This document shows, one piece after another, positions 27,496 to 37,500 of a stretch of 64,000 nt of DNA. Numbering within the stretch: the first letter of the stretch is position 1; each line of letters starts with the position of its first letter. A program made the position numbers and the translations under genes. The notes beneath the pieces were generated by a model. It made no database searches. It was not told the DNA's origin and saw only the letters and a program-made list of their open reading frames with translations. The stretch is from JAXMAF01 sp046350555 (GTDB taxonomy: Bacteria; Planctomycetota; Phycisphaerae; Phycisphaerales; SM1A02): the NCBI GenBank assembly GCA_046350555.1, contig JAXMAF010000005.1:395722-459721 (forward strand), given 5' to 3'.

Positions 27496-28679
27496 ATGCC
27501 ACGACCCGTCATCATCGCCGCCCGCCGGACGCCCATCGGAAAGTTCATGGGAGCGCTCAGCCGCACGCCGGCGCCGAGGCTCGGTTCGTACGCCATCGCC
27601 GCAACGCTCGCCGACGTGCCGGGCGCGAAGGAACGGGTCGACGAGTGCCTCATGGGCTCCGTGCTCCAGGCGGGGCTCGGGCAGAACCCGGCGCGGCAGG
27701 CGGGCCTGGGCGCCGGCCTTCCCGACACGCTCAGCGCGACCACCGTCAACAAGGTGTGCGGTTCGGGGCTCCAGTCGGTCATGCTCGCGGCCCAGTCGAT
27801 CCGCGCCGGCGACAACCAGCTCGCGGTCGCGGGCGGCATGGAGAACATGTCGCTGGCTCCGCACATGATGTACCTGCGCTCGGGCGTGAAGTACGGCACC
27901 GCCGAGATGCTCGACCACATGGCCGCCGACGGCCTCACGTGCCCGTTCGAGAAGTGGGGGATGGGCAGCGCCGCCGAGCACATCGCGTCGACGCGCTCGG
28001 TGACCCGCGCCGAACAGGATCGCTTCTCGGTGCAGTCGCATCAGCGCGCCGCCAAGGCGACCTCGGAGGGTTGGTTCCGGAAGGAGATCGTCGCGCTGAG
28101 CGCCGAGCAGCTCGGGGCCAGGCCCGGCCAGCCCGGCTGCGATGCGGACGAGGGGTTCCGGCCCGATTCGAACATCGAGACGCTCGCGAAGCTCCGGCCG
28201 TCGTTCGACAAGAACGGCACGGTGACCGCCGGCAACTCGTCGCAGATCTCCGACGGCGCCGCGGCGCTGCTCGTCGCGAGCGAGGAGTGCGCCAAGGCCC
28301 TCGGCGCAGCGCCGCTGGTGCGCATCGTCGACTCGAACACCGTCGGCGTCGCGCCGAAGGAGCTCTTCTGGGCGCCCCGGCTGGGCATCGAGGCGCTCCT
28401 TCAGCGCAACGGGCTCGGCGTCGCGGACGTCGATCTCTTCGAGATCAACGAGGCGTTCGCCGCCCAGGTGCTCGCCAACATCGTGGCCTGGGCATTCCCG
28501 AGGGCAAGCTCAACATCGGTGGCGGCGGCATCGCGATGGGTCACCCCATCGGCGCCAGCGGCGCCCGCGTGCTGGTGACGCTCATCCACCACCTGCTGCG
28601 CACGAACGCCCGTCGAGGCGTCGCGTCGCTCTGCCTCGGCGGCGGCAACGCGGTCTCCATGCTGGTCGAGCGCGCCTGA
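27496..28679 (+). CDS. Acetyl-CoA C-acyltransferase (thiolase), one frame break
   Basis: Thiolase of about 394 residues making or cleaving acetoacetyl-CoA or longer 3-ketoacyl-CoA. The nucleophile C88 is in VNKVCGSGLQSVMLAAQSI. Other motifs are GGMENMS, GNSSQISDGAAALLV, FEINEAFAAQVLA, the His region GHPIGASGARVLV, and a final Cys in SLCLGGGNA (the usual CIGGGQG is slightly changed). The frame breaks near 28487-28491; one missing C in GGCCTGGGC would restore LGIPEGKLNIGGGGIAMGHP. The break lies inside a conserved core, so an assembly indel is likely. It is convergent with the FIST gene. Confidence 0.92.
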
Positions 28680-28769
28680 CCGTTCGATGCGCGGCGCTGC
28701 CGCCGCGGCGGTGCGTCCGGCGCGCCGCATGAGGCGGCCGCGGCCGCCGCGGCGTTCCTGAGCGTCATT

Positions 28770-28811
28770 GCTCGCTCGGCGCCGTCGCTCACTCGGCTCC
28801 GTCGCTCACTC
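28770..28811. repeat. 17-bp tandem repeat, 2.5 units
   Basis: Units GCTCGCTCGGCGCCGTC (28770-28786), GCTCACTCGGCTCCGTC (28787-28803) and a partial GCTCACTC. They lie between the convergent thiolase and FIST genes, and the last unit contains the FIST stop codon (28806-28808). Confidence 0.7.
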
Positions 28812-29999
28812 CCGCACGACGGCGCAAACCGCCGTGTGACCGTGCAGGAACGCGTGGCCGCCGACCGGACCGATCTCGCCCGCGGCGAAGAAGCCGGCGA
28901 GCGGCGCGTGGCCGAGCCGCTGATGGACGAGCGCGGCGTCGTGATGGGGATTCGGGAAGAGCCGCGTGCCTCGTCCATTGCACGTGAAGAGCATCGTGGC
29001 GAGCGGCGGCGCGTCGAGCTGCTGCCCGTCGAGCAGGAGGCGCAGGTCCTCGTCCGCGGTGCGGTCGTCGCGCACATGGAACTGCATCGTCTGTCCGATG
29101 CGCAGCATGTCGCCGACGGCGAGCGCGCCGGTCTTGCGATCGGCGCCCAGGATCGGCCGGACGAGGAAGTCGCCACGTCCGAATCGAGGCTTGTACGCGT
29201 CAAGCGCCAGCCCGAAGAGGACGCCCTTGCCGAGCAGGGCGCGCTGCGCCTCGGGCAGCGACCGGGCCATCGCCTGCGCCGCCTCCATCGCCGGCCTGCC
29301 GCCGAGCTCGAGGGCCACGTTGCCCTGCGCCTTGGTCACCACGAGCGGATCGCCGACGGGCCGGCAGCCCTGGCTCACGAGGGCGTCGATCCGCACGTCG
29401 CCCGAGAGCGTCACGCCGACCGCGCCGAAGGCCGAGGTCGAGCCGTCGAGCAGCAGCACGTTCTGTCCCGGCTGGCTCGCGCCGCTGGCCATGCCGCCGA
29501 GCACGTTCACGCCTGCGGCGCCGTCGGCGGGTCCAAGCGCCGCGAGGACCTGCGGCATCGGGATCGAGAAGGGGTCGCCGAAGAGCAGCGTGGCGCGATG
29601 GCCTGCGTCGACGTGCAGCGCCGCGCGAAGCCGCGCGGGCGCCCCCGCGGTGACGACCGACGCGTCGTTCCCCGGCAGCCGGAACGGCCGCACGACCATT
29701 CCCGGTACGCGCAGCGCCATCGCCGAGAGGCCGCAGCGTCCCTCGAGCTCGATGCCGTTGCCGAGGACGCCCTACGCCGTGACGCCCACGATGGCCGTGG
29801 GCCGAAGCGCGCTTCGCACGATCTCGCCCGCGTCGCCGAATCCAGCGCGGTGGTGGTAGCTTCCGAAGAGGAGCACCAGGTCGCAGGCATCCACCAGATG
29901 CTCCTCGAGCTGGGCGACGACCTCGCGCGCGGCGACCCGCGAATCGAAGTTCGTGCTGAGCGCGGCGGCCGCGCGGGCATCGGTGAAGGCGGTCGGCAT
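28806..29999 (-). CDS. FIST N/C domain sensor protein with an in-frame amber codon
   Basis: Read through, this is about 397 residues with FIST N-terminal and C-terminal domains. These are widespread ligand-sensing modules often linked to signal transduction. The N-terminus starts MPTAFTDARAAAALSTNFDS and contains LVDACDLVLLFGSYHH. A TAG at 29772-29774 falls between ALRPTAIVGVTA and GVLGNGIELEGRCGLSAMAL in one unbroken frame, where GAG (Glu) would fit. The C-terminal part includes GKGVLFGLALDAYKPRFGRG, FTCNGRGTRLF and FFAAGEIGPVGGHAFLHGH. Either the gene is broken, the base is an error, or the two halves are separate products. The promoter is leaderless-type (TACGAT, 13 nt). Confidence 0.8.
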
Positions 30000-30006
30000 T
30001 CCGCCG

Positions 30007-30012
30007 ATCGTA
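30007..30012 (-). promoter_or_regulatory. -10 box, leaderless start of the FIST gene
   Basis: Minus-strand TACGAT with first base 13 nt before ATG at 29997-29999. It is the mirror image of the box at 30038-30043 driving the cyclase. Confidence 0.45.
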
Positions 30013-30037
30013 GTCGGCGCGAACGGCGCGCACGACC

Positions 30038-30043
30038 TACGAT
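30038..30043 (+). promoter_or_regulatory. -10 box, near-leaderless start of squalene-hopene cyclase
   Basis: TACGAT with first base 15 nt before GTG 30053. The predicted transcript starts at or within three bases of the start codon. Confidence 0.45.
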
Positions 30044-30052
30044 CGCCGCCCA

Positions 30053-32257
30053 GTGACCGCCCTTCAGCCCGCTTCCGAGCGACTCGCCCCGGAGCCCTCC
30101 TCCGCCGGCGATCCCGTGGCGCAGGCGCTGCGGCGCGGCGTCGCGGCGCTGCTCGCCGTCCAGCGCGCGGATGGACACTGGTGCGGCGAGCTGGAGGGCG
30201 ACTCGATCCTCCAGAGCGAGTACCTGCTGATGAAGTGGATCCTCGGCCAGGAGGCGGCGCCGCTCGCGGACGGTTCGTCGCCCGAGTCCCTTCGGCGGAT
30301 CGCCAACCGACTGCGCTTCCAGCAGCGGCCCGACGGCGGATGGGGGCAGTACCCCGGCTCGGGCATCGACCTCAGCGCGACCGCCAAGGCGTATTTCGCC
30401 CTGAAGCTGATGGGCGACGAGGCGACCGCGCCGCACATGCTTCGCGCGCGCGACGTCGTCCGGGCGCACGGCGGCGCGGAGCGATGCAACACCTTCTCGA
30501 TGTTCTACCTGGCCGCGCTGGGACAGGTCTCGTGGAACGCCGTGCCCGCGATCCCGCCGGAGATCGTCTTCCTGCCGCGCTGGTCGTACTTCCATCTCGA
30601 CAAGGTCGCCGCGTGGACGAGGGCGATGATCGTGGCGCTCTCGCTGGTGGTCACGCTTCGTCCGACGCGAACCCTCCCGGCGGCGCAGGGCATCGACGAG
30701 CTCTTCGTCGATCCGCGCGAGCGTCATCGACTGAAGGGCAAGCCCGACGCGCCGGCGGCGTGGCGGCGCTTCTTCACGGGCGCGGACTGGATGCTCAAGC
30801 GCCTCCACGCCCTCGGCGGAACGCCGATCCGGGCGAGGGCGATCAAGGCGTGCGAGCGGTGGATCGTGGAGCGCGCCGGGCAGGATGCGCCGGCGCCGAC
30901 CTCGGGGCTGGGCGCGATCTTCCCCCCGATGGTCTACCTCCAGATCGCCTTCAAGGCGCTGGGCTACGAGCGCACCCATCCGCTGATCCAGCGCGCGGAG
31001 CGAGAGCTCGACGAGTTCTTCATCGACGACGGCAAGCTCGGTGCGGACAAGATCCGCATCCAGCCGTGCTTCTCTCCGATCTGGGACACCGGCATCGCCC
31101 TCTACGCCCTCGCCGACTGCGGCGCGGGCCTTGTTGGTGACGCCTCCGGAGCTGCGCAGGCCGGGACCGTCGACGCGGGGCGCACGCTCGACGGTCGCGC
31201 CGACGCCCGGCGCGCGGGCGACGATGGTCGCGCAAACGCGCTCTCGAACCGCTTCGGAGGGCAGGCCGATGCGATCGCGCGCGCCGCGGACGCGGCATCC
31301 GCATGGCTCCGCGGCAAGGAGATCCACTTCCGCGGCGACTGGGTGCGCAACCTGTCGAAGGGCGCCTTGCCCGCGAATCGGCCCGACGGTTCGCCCGCGT
31401 GGGGCGCGTGGTACTTCGAGTACCTCAACGCGTGGTACCCGGATGTCGACGACACGGCGATGGTGGCGATGGCGCTCGCCGCGCCCGGCGGCGCGGAGAA
31501 CGAGGCCGCCGCGGCGCGCGGCGTCGCGTGGATCCTCGCGATGCAGAACGACGATGGCGGATGGGCGGCGTTCGACAAGACGACGCACCGGCGGATCCTC
31601 GAGTACATCCCCTTCGCCGACCACAACGCGATGCAGGATCCGTCGTGTCCGGACATCACCGGGCGCGTGCTCGAGTGCCTTTCATGGCACGGCTTCACGC
31701 GAGCCGACCCGTCGGTGCGCCGCGCCATCGAGTACATCAAGACGAAGCAGGAGCCCGAGGGGTGCTTCTTCGGGCGCTGGGGCGTCAACTACATCTACGG
31801 CACATGGCAGGCGGTGATCGGTCCGATCCGCTGCGGCGAGCCGTGCACCAGCGAGTGGATCGAGCGCGCCGGCGCGTGGATCAAGTCGGTGCAGAAGCCC
31901 GACGGATCCTTCGGCGAGAGCGCCAATTCATACGAGGATCCATCGCTCAAGGGCCGCGGCGCGTCGACCGCCTCGCAGACCGCGTGGGCGGCGATGATCC
32001 TCCAGGAGATCCATGGCCCGCGCGATCCGGCGCTCGAGCGGGCGATGCGCTGGCTCGCGTCGACCCAGCTCTCCGATCGCGACGCCGCCGATCCTGCGCG
32101 GAATCCCGATCGCGATCCACCCGGATCGTGGGCCGAGACGGAGTTCACCGGCACGGGGTTCCCGAAGGTCTTCTACCTTCGATACCACCTGTATCGCCTC
32201 TATTTCCCGGTGATGGCAGCAGGGCCTTTCGTCGCCGCCCGGGATGCTCGGTCGTAG
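30053..32257 (+). CDS. shc: Squalene-hopene cyclase
   Basis: 734-residue membrane-associated terpene cyclase that folds squalene into hopene for hopanoid lipids. The catalytic acid motif D464-V-D-D467-T-A sits in YPDVDDTAMVAMAL. QW repeats are spread along both halves (QRPDGGWGQYPG, QNDDGGWAAFDK, QEPEGCFFGRWGVNYIYGTW, QKPDGSFGES). The C-terminus (GTGFPKVFYLRYHLYRLYFP) matches the family. A 45-residue Ala/Gly/Arg-rich insertion near 31130-31270 is unusual and probably a surface loop. Start GTG 30053 follows a TACGAT box. No other hopanoid gene is adjacent. Confidence 0.95.
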   Translation: MTALQPASERLAPEPSSAGDPVAQALRRGVAALLAVQRADGHWCGELEGDSILQSEYLLMKWILGQEAAPLADGSSPESLRRIANRLRFQQRPDGGWGQYPGSGIDLSATAKAYFALKLMGDEATAPHMLRARDVVRAHGGAERCNTFSMFYLAALGQVSWNAVPAIPPEIVFLPRWSYFHLDKVAAWTRAMIVALSLVVTLRPTRTLPAAQGIDELFVDPRERHRLKGKPDAPAAWRRFFTGADWMLKRLHALGGTPIRARAIKACERWIVERAGQDAPAPTSGLGAIFPPMVYLQIAFKALGYERTHPLIQRAERELDEFFIDDGKLGADKIRIQPCFSPIWDTGIALYALADCGAGLVGDASGAAQAGTVDAGRTLDGRADARRAGDDGRANALSNRFGGQADAIARAADAASAWLRGKEIHFRGDWVRNLSKGALPANRPDGSPAWGAWYFEYLNAWYPDVDDTAMVAMALAAPGGAENEAAAARGVAWILAMQNDDGGWAAFDKTTHRRILEYIPFADHNAMQDPSCPDITGRVLECLSWHGFTRADPSVRRAIEYIKTKQEPEGCFFGRWGVNYIYGTWQAVIGPIRCGEPCTSEWIERAGAWIKSVQKPDGSFGESANSYEDPSLKGRGASTASQTAWAAMILQEIHGPRDPALERAMRWLASTQLSDRDAADPARNPDRDPPGSWAETEFTGTGFPKVFYLRYHLYRLYFPVMAAGPFVAARDARS

Positions 32258-32331
32258 CGGTCGCCGCCGGATCGGAGGGCGACCCGGGCGACCCAATCGT
32301 CTGCTCCGGACGCGTCGACGCGGATCGCCGT

Positions 32332-33029
32332 TCAGGTGGCGAGGCGGCGGCGCGGCGATCGCGCGCTCGGCGCAACCTTCGAACGGTGCGGGCGAGGCGA
32401 ACGTCCGTCGAATCGTCGCGCCGCGTGCGTCGGGCGCCATGGTGATCGTCAACGCCGTGGCATGCAGCAGGAGCCGCGGCGCGCTCGGGCGGACCGCCTC
32501 CCGGCGTAGAACTCGTCGCCGACGATCGGATGGCCGATCGCGGCGAGGTGCACGCTGAAGCTGGTGCGAGCGACCGGTCAGCGGGCGCAGCTCGAGGCCG
32601 CGTGCGCGCCGCGCCGGTCGCGGCTCCACCACGCGCCCAGCGCGTGAGCGCCGGCCTGCCACGCTCGTGGTCGACGATGTGCCGCGCCGTGCGCTCCATG
32701 TCCTTGCGCAGCGGCAGGTCGATCTCGCCCTCGTCCGCGTCGACGATCCCGGCGACGATCGCGATGTACCGCTTCTCCACCTCGCGCTGCTCGAACTGGC
32801 GCGAGAGCTCGCGGTGGATCGCCGCGCCGCGCGCCATCACGACGACCCCCGATGTCGCCTGATCGAGCCGGTGCACGATGCGTGCGTCTGGAAGGACGGC
32901 CTGCACGCGCGACGCGAGACAATCGGCGTTCATGGGACCGATGCCGGGCACCGAGAGCAGGCCGGCGGGCTTGTCGAGCACGACCAGCTCGGAATCCAGG
33001 TGCAGGATGGGCAGGTCGTCGGAATCCAT
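32332..33029 (-). CDS. RluA-family pseudouridine synthase, frame-disrupted
   Basis: The N-terminal 135 residues are continuous from MDSDDLPILHLDSELVVLDK and contain the catalytic aspartate motif RIVHRLDQATSGVVVMARG, the RluA/RluD hallmark, and QFEQREVEKRYIAIVAG. These enzymes isomerise uridines in rRNA or tRNA. Downstream conserved parts lie in other frames: ELRPLTGRSHQL near 32580, then IGHPIVGDEFYA-like residues, then APRLLLHATALTI near 32470. At least three indels are needed to join them. The stop at 32332-32334 is the most plausible end but is uncertain. Assembly error or a true pseudogene are both possible. Confidence 0.72.
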
Positions 33030-33131
33030 GGCGGACGGCCGATCATTCGCGGCCCGCGAGCCGCGGCGCAGGCGCGATCCCGACGAGACGTCCGCGGCAT
33101 CGGTCCCGCGCCGCGGCGCATCGCATCGCTG

Positions 33132-33137
33132 TACACT
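33132..33137 (+). promoter_or_regulatory. -10 box, leaderless start of the gene at 33143
   Basis: TACACT with first base 11 nt before ATG 33143; no Shine-Dalgarno sequence. Confidence 0.4.
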
Positions 33138-33142
33138 TGCCG

Positions 33143-34369
33143 ATGATGATCACGCACGTGCTCGCGGCGGTGCTCCTGGCCCAATCGGCGGGGGCACCCG
33201 CGACGAAGCCACCGGCGCCCGCCGCGCCGGAACCGCCGCTGGACTGGCGCGAGGGCGAGAAGGGCATCCTCGCGAACCAGACGCAGCTCACCTTCCCCGA
33301 CCGCTTCATCAAGGCGGGCGAGTCGTACTTCTCGCCCGACGGAACGCGCGTCATCTTCCAGGGCGTCGAGGTGCCGCAGCCGGGGGCGAAGCCCGACGAC
33401 TTCTACGGCATGTACATCGCCGAAGTCGTGCGCACCGACGGACGCATCACCGGCCTGACGAACACGAAGCGTCTCAGCCCGCGCGGCTCGGCCAACACGT
33501 GCGGCTGGTTCCATCCGACCGATCCCAACATCGTCATCTTCGCCTCGACCGTCGGCATGCCGTCGGAGGCGACGCCGCCGGGCTACCAGCGCGGCAGCGG
33601 CCGATATCGCTGGATGTTTCCGCCGGAGATGCGGATCGTGCAGGTCGACCTGCGCGAGGCCGACGGCACGATGCACACGCTCAAGCCGCTCGTGGATCAC
33701 CACGACGCGTACATGGCCGAGTGCTCGATCAGTCCCGATGGCCGCCACGTGCTCTACTGCTCGCTCGAGAGCAACCAGGGCGATCTCTTCGTCAAGGATC
33801 TCAAGACCGGCGTCACGACGCGCATCGTGGACAAGCCCGGCTACGACGGCGGCCCCTTCTTCTCGCCCGACGGCAAGCGCATCTGCTGGCGCAGCGACCG
33901 TCTCGACGACAACCTGCTCCAGGTCTTCACGGCGGACCTCGTCTTCCAGCAGGGCGGCGACGCCGACGGCGCGATCGTCGGGATCGGGCCCGAGCACCAG
34001 CTCACCAACAACGAGCACGTCAACTGGGGGCCGTTCTGGCATCCGAGCGGACGGTTCCAGGTGTACGCGACGAGCCAGGTCGGGCACCAGAACTACGAGA
34101 TCTTCCGTCTCGACGCCGATCCCGGAAACCTGGACGAGCACGGCGCCTCGAACGGTCCGCCGGGCAGCAAGGGTCCGATCCGCTACGGAACCGGCGTCCG
34201 GCGCATCACCTTCGCGAGCGGCGCGGACGTCCTGCCCGCGTTCAGCCGCGATGGCCGGTGGCTCATCTGGACGAGCCAGCGCGGCGAGGACAAGAGCAGC
34301 CAGTTGTGGGTCGCCGAATGGCTCGGCGATGCGCCGAAGCCAGTCGCGAAGCCAGTCGCGAAGCCGTGA
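33143..34369 (+). CDS. Secreted TolB-like beta-propeller protein
   Basis: 408 residues with a signal peptide (MITHVLAAVLLAQSAG). The mature part is built of WD40-like/PD40 blades of the TolB type: SYFSPDGTRVIFQGVE, CSISPDGRHVLYCSLE, PFFSPDGKRICWRSDR, PFWHPSGRFQVYATSQ and AFSRDGRWLIWTSQRG. The final residues KPVAKPVAKP come from a 12-bp tandem repeat. It is a stand-alone propeller without Pal or TolA neighbours, so a Tol-Pal role should not be assumed. Binding of protein or peptide ligands is plausible. Start ATG 33143 with a leaderless-type promoter. Confidence 0.82.
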   Translation: MMITHVLAAVLLAQSAGAPATKPPAPAAPEPPLDWREGEKGILANQTQLTFPDRFIKAGESYFSPDGTRVIFQGVEVPQPGAKPDDFYGMYIAEVVRTDGRITGLTNTKRLSPRGSANTCGWFHPTDPNIVIFASTVGMPSEATPPGYQRGSGRYRWMFPPEMRIVQVDLREADGTMHTLKPLVDHHDAYMAECSISPDGRHVLYCSLESNQGDLFVKDLKTGVTTRIVDKPGYDGGPFFSPDGKRICWRSDRLDDNLLQVFTADLVFQQGGDADGAIVGIGPEHQLTNNEHVNWGPFWHPSGRFQVYATSQVGHQNYEIFRLDADPGNLDEHGASNGPPGSKGPIRYGTGVRRITFASGADVLPAFSRDGRWLIWTSQRGEDKSSQLWVAEWLGDAPKPVAKPVAKP

Positions 34370-34421
34370 TCGCGCCGAGCAGGCCGGATCGGCACGCGTC
34401 CGGGCCCGCGCGGAGGCGATC

Positions 34422-34531
34422 TCAAACGGATTCCAGTCGATCTCCATGCGTTCGACCCCTTTTGCCCACAGCGGCGCCTCGAGGCGGAATCGGGTTGGGT
34501 GGGGCGCGAGAGTCAACTGGGACGCGCGTCA
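34422..34531 (+). repeat. Dispersed hairpin repeat, copy 5
   Basis: Forward copy: TCAAACGGATTCCAGTCGAT at the left, GTCAACTGGGACGCGCGTCA at the right. It lies between convergent genes, and the terminal TCA (34529-34531) is the TGA stop codon of the RND transporter gene read on the minus strand. Confidence 0.92.
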
Positions 34532-37500
34532 GTCGGACCGGGCGGCGATGGCCCCGTGACCTGGCACGTTCCGGTAGAGCATCCAGTACACGACCGGAAC
34601 GACGAAGAGCGTGAAGACGGTCGAGGCGCAGAGGCCGAAGATCAGCGCCCATGCGAGTCCCGAGAAGATCGGATCGATCGTGATCGGGATCGCCGAGAGC
34701 ATCGCCGCGGCCACGACGAGCAGGATCGGGCGCAGGCGCACCGCGCCCGCCTCGATCACCGCGTCCATGAAGGGGCGCCCGCGCTCGATCGAGTGGTGGA
34801 TGAAGTCCACGAGGATGATCGACTGGCGCGTGACGATCCCCGACAGCGCGATCATGCCGATCATCGCCGTCGCGGTGAAGAAGGTCGTGTCGACGTGGCC
34901 GCCGACGCTCCGGCCCGTGACGATGCCAAGGAGCCAGAAGCCCGGCATGATCCCGACCATCGTCAACGGGATGGAGAGCATGACGACGACGGGAATGACG
35001 AACGAACCGGTCTGCGCGACGAGCAGGACGTAGATCATCACCAGCGCCGCCGCGAACGCGAGGCCGAGGTCGCGGAAGACGTCGAGCGTGATCTTCCACT
35101 CGCCTTCTCCCGACCAGACCACGGTGGTCCCGTCGGCGACGCCCCAGCGGATTCCGCCGCCCGGGCGAAGATGTGAACGTTCGGCGAGCGCACGCGGCGC
35201 CGTTCCGGCGAGCCATCCGCCGGCGGTGCGCTCGACGTCCGGCGCGCCGGCGGGCGGCGCTTCGGCGCGGTCGGCCATGACGTCGACGACGACATCCGCG
35301 GGCGGGCGGCCCGCCGTCTCGGCGAAGACATACGCGACCCGGCGCAGGTTCTTGTGGTAGATCGTCTGCTCGGCGGGCCGCGCATCCCAGCGCCCGATCT
35401 CCGCCAGCGGAACGAGCTGGTCCTTCGCGCCCTTCACCTGCACGCGAGAGGTCCGCGCGGCTCGATCGGTCGGCGCAGGGCAGGCGGGCCACGATCGTGA
35501 GCGGCTGGCGCTCGTTCGGGGCGTGTCCGACGCCGATCTGGGCGGCGGTGAGCGCGCGCGGACGGTCTCGGCGATCTCCGCCACGCTCACGCCGTGTATG
35601 GCCGCCTTCTCCTGGTCGGGCGTGAAGACGAGCTCGGTGCGCCGCGCCTCGACCACGTCGTCGGGTTCGACGACGCCCGGCTCGCGGGCGAGTCTCGCCT
35701 TGACGAGTTCGGCGGCGTCCGAGAGATCGCGGTAGGTCCGGTCGTCGCGCCCGTAGATCTCGGCGGCGATGGTGTCGATCACGGGCGGCCCCGGCGGAAG
35801 CTCGACGATCTTCAGTCGCGCCCCCGAGCGGGCGGCGATCGCCGCAAGCGCGTCGCGCTCGCGCAGGCCGAGCGTGTGGCTCGCGTCCTTCCGGGACTTC
35901 TTGCCGACGAGGTTCACCCGGATCTCGCCCTGATGCGGGAAGTTCCGGAGGTAATAGTGGCGGACCAGCCCGTTGAAGTCCATCGGCGACGGCGCGCCGA
36001 CGTAGGACGTGAAGTCGGTCGCCTCCGGGATCGTCGCGAGCGCGGCTTCGAGGTCCCGGATCACGGCGTCGGTCCGCTCGAGCGTGGTGCCCTCGTCCGC
36101 GTCGACGAGCAGCAGGATCTCCGCCTTGTTGTCGAAGGGGAGCATCTTGAGCGGAACGTCCCGCAGCGCCGCAAGCATCGCCGCGCCGGCGGTGAGCGCC
36201 GCGACGAACGCGAGGAACGACCATGCGAGGGCGCGCGACCTCAGCAGCGGCTGGAGCATCGGCCGCAGCAGGCGGTACTGGAGGCTGCGGTGCGCAGCGG
36301 CGTATTCGTCCTCGCGGGCGCCGGCCCCCGCGGCGGCGCCTCCGTGCGCGGCGCCGTTCGCCCAGTCGCGCCTCCTGAGCACGTGATACGCGAGCCACGG
36401 CGTGATCGTGAACGCCACCACCATCGACATCACCATCGTGACGGGCACGTTGAGCGCCATCGGCCGCATGTACGGCCCCATCATGCCGGTGATGAAGAAG
36501 AGCGGAAGGAACGACGCGATCACCGCGAGCGTGGCGGCGATCAGCGGCGGACGGATCTCGCTGACGGCCTCGAGCGTGATGGCACGCGTCGCCTTGCGGC
36601 GCAGTCCGAAGTGACGGGCGATGTTCTCGACGTCCACGATCGGATCGTCGACGAGCAGTCCAAGCGAGAGGATCAGGGCGAAGAGCGTGACGCGGTTGAT
36701 CGTGTAGCCCGCGAGCAGGTTGACGGCGAGCGTGAGGCCGAAGACGACCGGGACGGCGACGGCCACCACCAGCGCCTCGCGCCAGCCGAGTCCGATCGTG
36801 AGCAGCGCCACGACGATCAGGATGGCGACCCAGAGCCCCTCGACGAGCTCCGACACCTTCTCGTCCGCCGTGAGCCCGCTGTTGCGGGTCACGACCCGGT
36901 CGATGTCCTCGGAAACCACCTCGGCCCTGAGGCGCTCGGCCTCGCCGAGGATGGCCTCGGCCACGTGGACGGCGTTGGCGCCCTTCTTCTTGGCGATCGC
37001 GATGGTCACGGCGGGGACGGCATCCGAGGCGCCTTCGTCGCGAGCGCTCCCGTCGAGCATCGTTCCCGCGGCGTGACGATGGGCATCGAAGCCGCGCGCC
37101 GGACCCCAGCCGTGGCGCACGTACGTGGTCCGTTCCACGGGACCATCCTCGATGCGGGCGACCTCCTCGAGGAGGACCGGTCGTTCGTCCTTCGCGCCGA
37201 CGACGATCCGCCCGAGGTCGCGGCCATCGCGGATCACCGAGCCGGCGCGGACGGCGATCGCGGCGTCCATGCGCTCGATCGCGCCGGCGGGCATGGAGAG
37301 GTTCGACGCCTGGACCGCGCGCTGCACATCGAGGATCGAAAGCCCGCGTCCGGCGAGCGCCTCGCGGTCGAGGTAGGCCGTGATCGTCCTTGGCGCGCCG
37401 CCGACGACGCTCACGCGCGAGGTCTCGGCGACCGTGGCGAGCCGGGCGGCGAGCTCCTCGGCGACGCGCCGAAGCTCGAACTCGTCGGTGAGGCCCGGGC

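Noticed and set aside
28806..29720. A shorter FIST gene starting at an internal ATG near 29720
   Set aside because: The frame upstream of the amber codon continues with FIST N-terminal residues and has its own leaderless-type promoter, so one gene with a stop codon is the simpler reading.
33143..34369. TolB of the Tol-Pal system
   Set aside because: The propeller repeats are TolB-like, but tolA, tolQ, tolR and pal are absent and the protein lacks the usual TolB N-terminal domain.
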